Positions 22,394 through 33,541 of a stretch of 64,000 nt of DNA are shown here, in pieces. This stretch comes from Eleusine coracana subsp. coracana. Taxonomy: Eukaryota; Streptophyta; Magnoliopsida; Poales; Poaceae. A program made the translations under genes and the position numbers. The notes beneath the pieces were generated by a model. It ran no database searches. It saw only the letters and a program-made list of their open reading frames with translations, and was not told the origin of the DNA. Within the stretch, counting starts at the first letter, position 1. Every line of letters starts with the position of its first letter. Location: contig CM064426.1 in NCBI GenBank assembly GCA_032690845.1, forward strand, positions 46,888,508 to 46,952,507, in the 5' to 3' direction.

Positions 22394-23313
22394 TGATGTG
22401 GACAAGGGTTCCCGATCTTCTGAAAGGTTCTGGATACATTGATTTGGTCGGAGGCGACACACAAATTGATCCGGCTTCAGAACATCACGTTCTAAACCCC
22501 GCAATCACAACACGACGTCTCCTCTGGTTATCAACCGTACTACAATGATTGACCTCGCCGAGAAGGCTAATCCCTGCCTGCGAATCAAGAACACAAGCAA
22601 GAACAAAGAAAAAGGCAACACAATTGCAGATGTATTATGAATCTCACGAAGTTGGGGTCTCACAAACCATGATAACGGCGAAACTGTTATGAACAGAATA
22701 ATCTAAGCAAAACCTCAAACCCTAATGGTGCGGCGGCGGCTGTATATGAAGACCCTAGGATCATGCAAGACCCTCTGCACGCACTCCTAATTGGACTCAA
22801 CTAGATACAAAGCCCAAAGGCCAAAAACAGGCGACACAACACCGAAACAGATTCTAGGCCCTCTCTTGTTTCGACGATTCCCGATTACTCCGGATGAATT
22901 TTGATATGAGACCGGTGGCATTGGAAAGGTCTTCTTCTTATCTTTCCGTGCATATATAGAACGTCCAAATCCGAGTCCGTATGCCTCCTGGGCATCCGTT
23001 TTAGTGCAGACTGGTTCTGAACCCCAAAACGGACTCGAAGTCGATTTTGGTTGGGCCTCCACCTTGGCTTCCACGTCCTTGCTGGTCCTCCATGTCTCCA
23101 AGTCCTTCTCCCATCATCTCCTGGTCCTCTCCATGGTTCCTAATTACAATATAATCGTTAGGTAGCAAACCATTCTCAAAAGTGACATATAATGAAGAAC
23201 GTAGGAACGAGCTCACCTCTAAATTTAGTCGTCGTGCACGAGCTCTAGTCATTGGACCTTGCAAGTCCAGAATTGGAGGAGTATTGCATGTATCCTTAGG
23301 AGTGATGTCCTCA
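22394..23313 (-). repeat. 5' LTR of the nested element (920 bp)
   Basis: Copy B of the direct repeat. It is followed on the minus strand by the degenerate PBS at about 22380-22392. It also keeps the GPMTRARARRL frame (23264-23001). Confidence 0.85.
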
Positions 23314-24658
23314 TTAGGAGCGGCTTGGGAGCTCGTCGCCGGGCTCTGGAGTCACCGGAGTTGGAGTCCGTGCTCACCCAAGCGTAGAGCACGACATGGG
23401 GAGCACGCTAGCAGGGTTCGCGAGGCGAGGTGCTCACCGGAGATACGTCAACGTCGAGCGGTGGCGGAACAGAGAAGATCGGCGACGGCTCGAGCTCGAT
23501 GTGAGGGTCGAGGGGAGAGGCGGAGTGGTCGGAGAGCACCAGTGGACTCCGGCGAAGGTCGACGGAGTCACCGAGGCGACGGAGAAGAGCCGGATGAAGC
23601 TGTCACCGTGGAGCTCCTATGGTGGTCGACGGTGGCTGAAGGGGAAAAGTGGAATGGCGATGACCTCAAGGCAGAAATAGAAACCAGATCAAGACAAGGA
23701 CGTGCGTCAAAGAGTTGCGCATCAACGAGAAGAGAAATGAACCCATCAAACTCACCAGTGAAGAAGAATTTCAAGAAGTTATGTACTGACCGCCATGAAC
23801 AGGGAGCTCGGTTTTTCTTCAAATCCTCCTTAACCATGAAATGGATTGTGGCAAGGTTTGTTCTAGAGATTCTTTGACTCAAGACGCCTCCATCTTGGTC
23901 ATGAGCTTGGGCTTAGATGAGTTAGCGCGGCGCTGAGCTGAGCTCCAGAGGGTAACAGCAATGGCGACCGGGAGGAGAAGAAAACAAGGCCAGAGAAGGG
24001 GTTTTGCATGGAGGAGCCGAGGCAAAGACGGAGGGGCCGAGGAGGAGAGCCCGGCGGAGGATCGAGGCGGCGGTTTTGACCCCTGGGTTCGGCAGAGGAG
24101 TGGTGACACGAGGGAGGTGGCGTGTCGACGTGCATGGCGTCGGGTGCCAGCGAGAGAGAGAAGGGAAAGAGAGAGAGAGAGACTAACGATTGGGTCCCAC
24201 TGGAAGGTTTTAACAATTTCCAGAATTTAACTCGGCCACAACTTCAAAAATTGATTTAAAATAGTCCCAAACTCCAAATTGACTTAGGAAAATTTGTACA
24301 TAAAGTTTGAAATGTGTAGGTCACAATGTGACAGGTGTCCAGTTTCAAAATCAAAGGTTTGAATTTGCCAAATATTTGAATATGAACAAAATTCAAACTT
24401 CTAGGAATTTAATTGGGTATTTCCTCTTTGAATAAAATTCTGAGAAAATTCTTTTATGGCAAACCCAATCACATAGATTTTTGGAAGCACCAGGTTGTAT
24501 GCCAAATTTAAAAGTTGCTTCATAACATAACCATACTTGGGTTTAAATTCAAATTCAATTAAATTTGAAATGCAACCAAAATTGAATTATGACTTGATGA
24601 ATCAGAACTAGGTGCAATTTATGTGATCAAAAGAATGTAGTGACACTGGGGTGTCACA

Positions 24659-25807
24659 GTGACAATGCTAACGAGTTATGCTTGAGTTGGCTTTTAATTG
24701 GTTCTTCTTTTAGCATTTAAAGTTCGCTCGTAAGAACTGTGGCTTTGCGGGACGATTCCTTCTATGAATCGTTGCCAACATTTTTCATTTTTGGCTCCTT
24801 GACAAGTGTTGGAGCGTAGAGTTCGCTCACAAGGGCTATGGTTTCGCGAGACGGTTTCTTCCATAAACCGTGCCAACTTTTTATTAGTAATGCTCATCAA
24901 AATAGGTTTATGAGCATTGGTTCTCTTGCGAGAACCATGGTTTCGCAAGGCGGTTCGCTCCATGAACCGTTGTAGAATTACCCTTATTTTTTCTGCAATG
25001 AGTTTTTTTGCAGGTACACTAACACCATTAGTACAACACTTAGTGACTACGTGATGAGTGCGGGTCGTCACCAAATTTTCGTGCTGCTAAGTACCGGCAA
25101 TATAGGTGTGTGTTGTAAGGAACAATAGGATATTAAATTGAACTTTTGCATCATGCATCCCTTTATAACCTAACTAAAATTTTGTTCTCTCCTTACTTAC
25201 CCACCTCTAAAATAAAAATTTGCAAGTTTGATAAGTACAAAAATTCGAAATACAAGTCTAAATTGTTAAGTTAACAACAATATGTCAACTCTCTGTTTTC
25301 AACACATCCCTGAACTTGCAAAATTCATAACTGGAGTTCCACTTAGAAGTTGGAGGTGTATGAACCCAATCTAGAAAGCCCAAGAAGTCTATTTTCATTT
25401 CCAGTAGGACCCAACCTCTAATAATGTTTCCTCTGTCCAGTAGAGCCGAAATACTAGGCCTCTATCATCCAGAATTTGAATCTGTCAGCCTGAACTTGTA
25501 AAAATCATAAGTCCAGTTCTACTTGGAATTTTTGGGAGTACAAATACTATCTGGAAAGCTATGAAAGTCTACTGTAACATGGTGCCAAGTACCAGTTCTG
25601 TTGATTTTGTTTTCTGGACACAATACTTGATTTCTGACTGCTGCACAGTCAAGACCGAATCTATTGGAAAACCCATCTTCGTATTATTGCCCCTTGAGGC
25701 TGGAAAATATGAATTAAAATTTTTTGATTCTGTATTTCATGAAGTTGTATATGAAGTGCACCTTACTTTAACGAAGATTCTGACTCATTCAGATTTCACC
25801 CTTGTAG
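24659..25807 (+). other. Leader of the plus-strand gypsy unit (resumed)
   Basis: Non-coding. It contains three 99-nt double-hairpin modules (24727-24970), the conserved motif TTTTGCAGGTACACTAAC (about 25006-25023), then about 780 bp of AT-rich DNA. That stretch includes two degenerate copies of a segment of roughly 180 bp (about 25310-25400 and 25495-25580: ...CATAACT.GAGTT ... ATCTGGAAAGC). It ends TTTCACCCTTGTAG directly before the extra-ORF ATG. A leader intron between the GTACAC motif and that AG is plausible. Confidence 0.6.
24727..24970 (+). other. Three double-hairpin leader modules, exact 99-nt period (plus unit)
   Basis: Module A: CTCGTAA/TTGCGGG (24727-24751, two G-U pairs), then ACGATTC/GAATCGT (24752-24772). 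Module B: CTCACAA/TCGCGAG (24826-24850, two mismatches), then ACGGTTT/AAACCGT (24851-24871). Module C: CTTGCGA/TCGCAAG (24925-24949) with the palindrome AACCATGGTT in its loop, then GCGGTTC/GAACCGT (24950-24970). Starts are 99 nt apart. The second stems differ between modules but remain paired. Confidence 0.78.
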
Positions 25808-26675
25808 ATGGTTGAAAACAATTTCCAAGCTCCACCAGGTTGGGAAATCACCGACGGTCTGGAGATCCCTAGGATGACTCAACTCTTTTGGAGTGTCCTT
25901 CAGGGTTATGGACATGATATCCCTCCCACCTATGTTGGAAAGACCATTGAGGAAAATGGAATCACTTCCTGTGTAGTCCATGTCACAGTTCCCGCCAATT
26001 ATTCCTTCTTACCGGCATGGGAGTCATGGACTATCAGTGTCACTGGCTTGGACCTACTCACTACTTGGAGTGTTGGTGACCTCAAAGCCCTCACTCTGTT
26101 TTGCAAACTCCACAAGCATGAGGTCACTGGAACACCGGTAACCTTGATACCCATTGACAATATGGAAGATCCTGAGTGGAACCATCATCTGGATTTTGTC
26201 TTCGATCCAAACCACCCACTATATCGCCCAGCGCTACATGTGGCAGAGTGTTATGGACTCTCCCTATTTGGCATATGCAAGAACTTGTACCGTCAACTGG
26301 ACCTGTTTCAGGCCGCACTTCGGCTTTCCGAAGCCGAAAAGCAAGCCAAGATTTTGGAAATTGCAGAATTGAACCAGCAAATACAGCAAATTCCAGATAG
26401 ATATGATCATCGAAGGGCGTGACCAAGCTATTGGAGATGCAAACATCATGGAATCTGAACCGTAGGAGCTTCAAGTCGAATTTGACACCTTCAAGGCTAC
26501 CCACCTCCCCATCATAGATATTTAGGATGAGATCCCTATGGAGTATGGAAAACAAGTGGATGAAGAGATGGTGCAAGCAGAAAATGTTGATGTAGAGCTG
26601 ATGGAACCAGGAGAGCCAGAAGAACCATTGGGACCGCCAGAACCCAACGAGCCGATAGTCATAAACCAGGAGTAG
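25808..26675 (+). pseudogene. Extra ORF upstream of gag, plus unit (frameshifted)
   Basis: Homologue of the ORF at 15963-16841. It starts MVENNFQAPPGW just after TTGTAG. The shared N-terminal pattern is visible: an SV/ML-type helix, YGHDIPPTYVG, then GITSCVVHVTVPANYSF, W near 81, LKALTLFC, and a later W-rich strand. A short coiled coil (EAEKQAKILEIAELNQQIQQ) follows. The first frame ends at 26422. A shift and two TAG codons lead into an acidic, Pro-rich end (MEPGEPEEPLGPPEPNEP) finishing at 26675. Function unknown. Similar length, order and position in two diverged elements argue for past selection. Confidence 0.72.
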
Positions 26676-26906
26676 ATGAGTTGGTCATATATGAGCCATA
26701 GTGCATCCGCAATACCATAGTTAGGCATCGATGCATGTATGGATGAGTTAGTGTGATGATTATCCTTTTAATAACCATGTACCCAACTTTGATTTGTGAA
26801 AATGGTTGTCATTTCTTAAACCCTTAGAGCACCCTTGCAAGTTTTTACACACATGTCTTATGGAAAACTTGGAAGAATGACTAATGTGTAGGGTGTAATT
26901 TGCAGC
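26676..26906 (+). other. Spacer between extra ORF and gag, plus unit
   Basis: AT-rich, no open frame. It ends GTGTAATTTGCAGC next to the gag ATG at 26907, resembling a 3' splice site. Confidence 0.5.
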
Positions 26907-27735
26907 ATGGTGCAAACTCGGAATCAGGATGATCCTAAGAGCTCTCAGTTGGGAGCTAATGCTCAACCTTCGCTAGTAGATGTTCTGGCTGCAGCACTCA
27001 GCTGACAGCAGAACGACTCTGAGTTGCTCTGCCGGTTAGTTGATATCACGTCCCACATGGCTGGGCATGTGGGCAACCGCAACAACAACCAGCCCCCACA
27101 GTGCACTTACTCAGACTTTCTGGGTACGCACCCGCCGACCTTCGAGCGTGCCAGAGAGCCCCTGGACGCCAACCACTGGCTGCGTCAGACCAAGTCTAAG
27201 TTCGGTCTGTTTGACTCCACTAAGCACCAGAAGGTGCTATTCGCCACCCAGCAACTCCAGGGCCCTGCTGGTGCCTGGTGGGCGAACTACGTCGCTTCAC
27301 TACCCACTAGAACCCGTGTTGAGTGGAATGAGTTTCGAACTACCTTTCGAGCTCATTTCATACCAGCCGGTCTTGTGCAGAGGAAGTTTTAGGAGTTCAT
27401 GGACCTGAAACAAGGAGGAAGGAATGTCCTGAGGCGTTCAACCATCTTGCTCAGTATGCCACTGAGTATGTCAACACTGAGGAGAAGAAGAGGTATGCTT
27501 TCCTGCGTGGCATGAATGCCTCCCTAAAGGAGCATTTGACCTGGCAGACGATCGGCACCTACAACGACCCGGTCAATGCTGCTATTGTCTAGGAGGGTGC
27601 CATGCGCCAAGTTGAGGAAGATGAGCGCAAGAGGAAGGCCCCTAGTAGTGCCTCTGCTGCCCCACAGGCGAAGCATCGCCTGGTGTACACTTCACCGTCT
27701 GGACAGCGGTACCAGACGTCCCCACAGCAAGGTCC
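26907..27735 (+). pseudogene. Gypsy gag, plus unit (stops, frameshift, 3' deletion)
   Basis: Starts MVQTRNQDDPKSSQ, with a stop after VLAAALS near 27003. The capsid region is well kept: YSDFLGTHPPTFERAREPLD, GPAGAWWANYVASLP, EFRTTFRAHFIPAGL. A stop near 27390 and a frameshift near 27425 follow, then FNHLAQYATEYVN. It ends RLVYTSPSGQRYQTSPQQ, where the zinc knuckle should come. Instead the sequence jumps straight into RT at about 27730, so the nucleocapsid, protease and most of RT are deleted. Confidence 0.9.
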
Positions 27736-29890
27736 AAGATGTGCTAGATTGGAAGCCACCGAAAACTGTCCACCAAGTTCACAGTTTCCTCGGACTAGCT
27801 GGATACTATCGGAGGTTCATTCCTAATTTCTCTCAGTTAACCAAACCAACCCATCATCGAGCTGCTGAAAAAGGATAAGAAGTTTGATTGGAGCAATAAC
27901 TGTGAAGAAGCATTTTATAAATTGAAGAAATTATTGACTACTGCCCCAGTATTGGCTTAGCCAGACATCACCCAGTCATTCGACGTATATTATGATGCAT
28001 CTGGGATAGGACTTGGATGTGTGCTTATGCAAGATGGTCATGTCATTGCCTATGCATCTCGACAACTGCGGAAGCACGAAGAGCACTATCCTACTCATGA
28101 TTTGGAACTAGCTGCCGTTGTCCTTGCACTAAAAATCTGGAGGCATTATTTGCTCGGTAATTTAGTGCACATCTATATAGATCACAAGAGCTTAAAGTAC
28201 ATAGACTGATCTGAACATGAGACAACGTCGATGGCTAGAATTAATTAAGGACTATAATCTAGAGATTCATTATCACCCAGGCAAGGCTAATGCAATGAGT
28301 CGAAATATACACTGCAATAATCTAGTGATAGACCGCAGCATTGAAGCAAGTACCACAGAACCCAGCCTACATATATTGCCTGCCCTAGTGATCAGCAATC
28401 TTAGTATTCATTCCACCATACGTGATGAGGTCATTGCTGCATAGAAAAGAGACGTTGGAATGAAGTACATTCGGGAGAACACTAAGAGTGGCAAGGCAAA
28501 ATGTTGCACACAAGATTCAGATGGTACTCTGTGGTTCAAAAACCGTCTAGTAGTACCCAAGGATTTTGATCTTTGTCGCAAAATCTTGGATGAAGCACAT
28601 CACTCTAAGTATTCCATTCATCCTGGAAGTAACAAGATGTACTAGGATCTGAAGAAGAATTTATGGTGGACCAGAATGAAGTGAGAAGTTGCTCGATATG
28701 TCATGGAGTGCGATACCTGTCAGAGAGTTAAGGCCGACCATTTGAAATAGGCCGGACTACTTCATCCATTGAGTATCCCCGCCTGGAAATGGGAAGACAT
28801 CAGCATGGATTTTATTGTTGGCCTCCCTCTCACATCTCAGAAGCATGATTCGATTTGGGTCATTGTTGACAGACTCACAAAATCTGCTCACTTTCTACCA
28901 GTCAACACCAGATACAGCGTACGACAGCATGCAGAACTATACATAGAAAGAATTCTGTGTCTCCATGGAGTACCCAAGACCATTGTTATAGATCGTGGCT
29001 TGCAGTTTGTCGCTCGTTTCTGGGAGCAACTGCATGCATCTCTGGGTACTAAGTTGATTTGAAGTTCTGCTTATCATGCCGCTACTGATGGACAAACTGA
29101 GCGTGTCAACGAAATCTTGGAAGATATGCTTGGAGCATGTGTCTTAACACATGGTGGTAACTGGGATGAGTATTTACCGTATGTAGAATTCTCATACAAC
29201 AACAGTTACCAAGAGAGTGTAAAAATGTCCCCTTTTGAAGCACTCTACGGTCGGAGTTGTAGAACACCGTTGAATTGGTCTGAATCCGGAGAAAGAGTAA
29301 CTTTTGGCCCTGACCTCGTCAAGGATGCAGAAGAAAAGGTTCGGACAATTCAAGCAAATCTCAAGACTGCTAAATGTCATCAAGAAAAGTATGCAAACCG
29401 ACGACGTAGGCCATTGTTTTTCAACAAGGATGATTTTGTCTATCTCCGAGTGTCACCAATGAAGGGCATTCAATGTTTTGGAATCAAAGGAAAATTAGCA
29501 CCCCGCTATATTGGCCCTTTTAAAATCTTGGAAAGGTGTGGACAAGTCACCTACAAGCTGGAGTTACCACCAAATGTATCTGGAGTACATAGCACGTTTC
29601 ATGTTTCACAACTGAAACGGTGTCTCAAACCTCCAATTGATGTTGTTTTGGAAGAGTACGATCATCTTCAACCAGACCTCACATATTCCGAGCACCCAAT
29701 AAAAATCCTTGATGAAAAAGAATGCAGAACCCATAATAGAACCCTCAAATTTTATAAAGTACAATGGAGTAATCACTCAAAAGATGAATCCACCTGGGAA
29801 TCAGAAAAATTTCTAAGTACTCATTACCCGGAATTCTGGTCTTCATTCACAGGTAAATTTTTGCCCATCTCTAGTCTGCCTTGTTCTTAA
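27736..29890 (+). pseudogene. Gypsy pol remnant: RT end, RNase H, integrase, chromodomain-like tail
   Basis: Begins at the RT thumb ([31 protein letters not shown]) and continues through RNase H ([20 protein letters not shown]), the H2C2 finger, integrase core (SMDFIVGLP, IDRGLQF, TDGQTERVN) and tail (LKFYKVQWSNHSKDESTWES). It shares several disabling changes with 1-1964: a TAG near 27958, a TAG near 28442 and a TGA near 29060 in the same codons as 12, 516 and 1135. It has its own changes too: an 11-bp loss near 28205, a TAG near 28643, a TGA near 28681 and a TAG near 28747. The shared lesions show common descent after inactivation. Confidence 0.93.
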
Positions 29891-29906
29891 TCTCGGGACG
29901 AGACTT

Positions 29907-29923
29907 CTTAAAGGAGGGAGGGT
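29907..29923 (+). other. Polypurine tract, plus unit
   Basis: Purine-rich cttaaaggagggagggt directly before LTR start TGTGACACCC. Confidence 0.85.
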
Positions 29924-31250
29924 TGTGACACCCAGGTGTCTCTTTTCTTGCTTAAGCACAAATTGCCACATTTTTTGAGCTCAAGTAAGGAGCACAAAAT
30001 AATAGGGACAAGTTAAAAATGGAATTTCCTCAAAGCTAAACCAAAACCCTACAAACAAAAACATTGAAGCAAATTAAATCATAGGCCAAATAATTACATC
30101 AGAATTACCAAAATAATAAAATAGAATTTTGGGCCAAAAACTAGAACTTTATTCCATTAAGAAATCAATCAATTAAATGGTTTAAACCCAGAAATGATTT
30201 AACTTTAATTAATTATTCTAACTAAATTATTTCCTTTCTATCCAATTAGATTTCACTAATAAATTCCCCATTTGCGGAAAAGCCCAATTATCAAATTTTA
30301 GCTTAATTGGACTTAAGTATTTTAATCAATTAAAACAGAACTAGGGACTTCTTTGCAAACTATTTGAAAACTTGAGGACCCCTCTACAAAAACTCCCATC
30401 GGCTTCCTCCCGTCGTGCGCGCCCACGCGAATCGGCCACATTCGTGCGCCTGCGCGATTCTCTTCCGCCGTTGCCGCCTCGGAACTCGCCACCGCACTAC
30501 CGTGTGCTCTCACTCGCCGTCGTCGCGTCGTCGTTGCCCCCAGCCGCTAGCTGCCACCGCTGCGTTTCTTTCCTTCTGCCCAAGGATGTCGTGCCCTCTG
30601 TTCCCGGCCAAAGCCGATTCCCGCCGTGCTCGCCCTGTCGCCTTGGGTTGCGGAGCCACACCCGTCGTTGAAGCGTCGCATCACCGCGCCCATCCAGTTG
30701 TCCCCTCCGCCGTGGCACGCTGCAAGGTGACACTCCACCGAGTTGCTTTCGCCCCTGCCCGATGCCGCCATGGCCAGTGGTCAAGCTCCCCGATTCGCGA
30801 CCCCCGACCGCTCCCTGTTGCCCGAGAGCCTCAGAACCCGTGCGCGCACCCGTGCAGGCTCGCCTCGCTGCTAGCTGCTAAGAACCCGGTCTCTTTTGCC
30901 TCTGCTCAACGCCCCGCTGCCCTGCCGCGTCACTTCGCCCCGCCACTGCTCTCTCAATTCCCGGCCACCGGCAGCTTCTTCTGCGCCCACCCACCTAAAC
31001 CCCACAAGTGATCCCTCCGTCCCCTCACCCCTGCTCCCTTCCGCGCCGCACGCTGCTACCCGACGCGAGAACGAGTCACTTTCCCCTCTGGCGCGCTCTG
31101 CCCAAAAGCATCGCGCCCATGCCTTGCTCCGTATTTTCCCGCGCCGCTGCTGCACCCGGCCACGCGACCGCGCGTGCGCATCCCTTCATGACCGAGGCCA
31201 CCGTGAAGCCTTCTGCGACTCCCCGTGAACCCCCACCCAGCCCTCTCGGC

Positions 31251-31258
31251 CTATAAAA
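31251..31258 (+). promoter_or_regulatory. Putative LTR TATA box (right copy)
   Basis: CTATAAAA in the same context as 3326-3333, with conserved flanks. Confidence 0.6.
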
Positions 31259-32896
31259 CTCCTCCCCCACTGCTCTTCTTCCGCATTCACTGCCCCGCCA
31301 TTGCCAAGCACGAGCTCGAGCTCGATTCCCGGCCACTCCCTCACTCTTGAGCCAAACCAAGAACACCAACGCACGCGCCTGCTTTCCCGCTGCACTTCCA
31401 CCCCATGGCTCGCACAACCTTCTGGTGAAGCTTGGCCAATTTGGAGAATCTTCGGACTCTGCTCCCTATCGGCCGCCGTCGACGCAATCTGGAATTCTGG
31501 CGATTCTGGTGAGCCCCGTCTCCCCTCTCCTCTTTGTAGCAAATCGCAAACTCCTCGTGATCAATTCTGGCCCCTTGTTGCCTTGATTTCTTGCACAAGG
31601 ACACCGACGCACACTTTTCCCCCGCCGCCATGTCCGAGCCGCCTCATCAGTGAGCCCACCTTCCGCCCCCCTCCGATGGACGCCGACGTCATGCTGACCA
31701 GCGCCATGCCCCCGTGATGCTATGGGAACAAACCGTGGTCTATTTGCTGCTCTGAGCCCACTTTGTGACGTCACCGTACCTCTGCCTCCCACCGTCGCTC
31801 GTCGCCGACCCATCTCTGGTGAGTTTCTGATTTCATGAATCCCCCTAGCCTCCCCGCCTCGCCGCGCGCATCATTTCCCCTCTCCCGTGGCGAGCTTTCG
31901 GCCACCCTAGTGCCCTGCGGCGAGCCCTCCGGCCGTGCGCCGCCTCTCTCCGGTGAACCCCCCCCCCCACTGGCATTTACAGCTGGCTCCTATGTGGCCC
32001 GACATGGCGCTGATGTGTTGCCACGTAGCTGCTGACCTGGCCCTGCGTGGCATTGTTTAAAATAGAAATACCAGAAAAATTTGTAGAAAACTACTGAAAC
32101 TTCAAAAATGCGTAGTAAAATCATTTTAAGTCCAAATGACCTCAAACCAATTTTGTTAGCTTCATTTTGAGGTGCTTTATTTCAGTAAATTAATAACCAG
32201 CTGTCTCTGTTAATATATTTTAGTTAATTAAATAACTTGTGTAAACACTAAATTAATCCTTATTAATTCTATGAAAGCAATTTAATTGCAATCTTTTGCA
32301 TGTACTGTTAATTCATACTAATACATCACCATGATTTTTTGTTAAGTTAAATCTGTAGTATTTCATACTCTATTAATTAAGTAATGCTTTAACTTGAATA
32401 AATGTTAGTAAATAAAATAATATTATCCAGAGGCTATAACTTGGTGAAAATGCAATTCATATATGTCTCTGTACCTGATAAATCACTCAAGTCCAGGATC
32501 ATTTGGTTACTATTTCAATTGTTTAATTTTTCTCAAAAGCTATAACAACCCTGATTAAATGATTCGCACACATAAAATAATAAAAATCTAATTTGCTTCT
32601 TTGAAGCATATGGCTTCGAGAACTTGTTAATAAGATTGTTAGCATCAAAACACTAATGCAATATGCATCCATTATTTCGTTACATTTATCATGTCATTGC
32701 ATGTAACGGTGTTTCAACTACTACCGTTAAACCCTTGTTCATCAATAGGTAATGACACTCAGGAGCAGGAGCCCGACGTCCAGCATGACCAAGAGCCTGA
32801 AGAGCAAGAGACTGTAGTTGCTAACACTTGCGTGGATCCAGGCAAGCCCTGGTTTGCATTAGCCTCTGTACAAAGTTTTGCTAGTTTATGTCACTA

Positions 32897-33541
32897 CTAC
32901 CAAAATACCCGTGCGTGGCCACGGGGCTTTGTTAAAAAATTTTATGGTTAGAATATTTTTCGTAACTGTAAATGATTTTTAATTAATAATTTTTTTTGGT
33001 CTGAGTATTTGTTTTATTTTTATTTTGCTTTACCTTTGAATATTCATTATAATAATTTTGGAGGGAGTTACTATTGGAATTCTTGTTACTAGTTTCCATT
33101 CAAAATATGATGTAAATCATAAAGCAATAGATAACTAATTATTATTAGTATGAAATATTGAACTGAAATCGGAGTCCAATTTAACAAAGGATTAAAAAAT
33201 AGTTAAGGAAACGACTCAAACTGATTGGTGAATCATTGTAGGATACAAACTGAATACGATAATGTTACGGATACATCTGGACACGAAAAAAGTGGTCTAG
33301 ACGACCTCACCTCAATTAATATATCGTAGAGAAGCAATAGATGATTAATTGTTGTTAGTATGAAATATCAAATTGAAATCGGAGTCCAATTTAACAAAGG
33401 ATTAGAAAATGGTTCAAAAATGACTTAAACTGATTGGTGAATCATTGTAGGATACAAACTAAATACGACAATGTTACAGACATATCTGGACACGAAAAAA
33501 GTGATCTAGACGACCTCACCTTAATTAATAAGTTGTATAGA
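32897..33541 (-). mobile_element. Non-autonomous Helitron (645 bp), right LTR copy
   Basis: Same insertion point and same two internal units of about 210 bp as 4861-5506. Its 3' terminal CTAG (minus strand) has changed to GTAG, so this copy has lost the canonical end. Confidence 0.82.

Larger units (their letters stand above)
21002..23313 (-). mobile_element. Small non-autonomous LTR retrotransposon nested in the gypsy 5' LTR
   Basis: Two direct copies of exactly 920 bp (21002-21921 and 22394-23313) flank a 472-bp internal region. On the minus strand the LTR starts TGAGGACATC and ends CCACATCA. The 5' LTR is followed by TGGTAATCAAAGC, a degenerate PBS, and a purine tract AAGAGGGAGAGGATGA precedes the 3' LTR. 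The uninterrupted 3' gypsy LTR near 9838 gives the empty site. The flanks GGATC (20997-21001) and GGAGC (23317-23321, with 3 extra bases) look like a decayed 5-bp duplication. There is no gag, RT or integrase, so it must have been mobilised in trans. Confidence 0.85.
7433..24658 (-). mobile_element. Nearly full-length Ty3/gypsy chromovirus, minus strand, with nested insertion
   Basis: Order on the minus strand: 5' LTR (24658-18510), PBS (18507-18496), structured leader, extra ORF, gag, protease, RT, RNase H, integrase with chromodomain-like tail, polypurine tract and 3' LTR (11186-7433). The flanks are GTAAC (7428-7432) and GTGAC (24659-24663), a 5-bp target duplication with one change. Pol order PR-RT-RH-IN and the chromodomain-like tail place it among plant chromoviruses, probably the Tekay/Del branch (inference from gag and integrase motifs). 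Frameshifts, stops, an integrase deletion and an RT active-site change make it non-autonomous. It landed in the leader of a related plus-strand element. Confidence 0.9.
18510..24658 (-). repeat. 5' LTR of the minus-strand gypsy element, split by a nested element
   Basis: The minus strand starts TGTGACACCCC at 24658 and ends ...GGGTTGTGACA at 18510. Without the nested 2.3-kb element (21002-23313) it is about 3.84 kb and colinear with the 3' LTR at 7433-11186. It carries an extra stretch of about 66 bp near 20067-20133 bounded by GAGG repeats, and a small local duplication of cacaaggaatccaacaaaa near 20780-20835. Confidence 0.9.
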
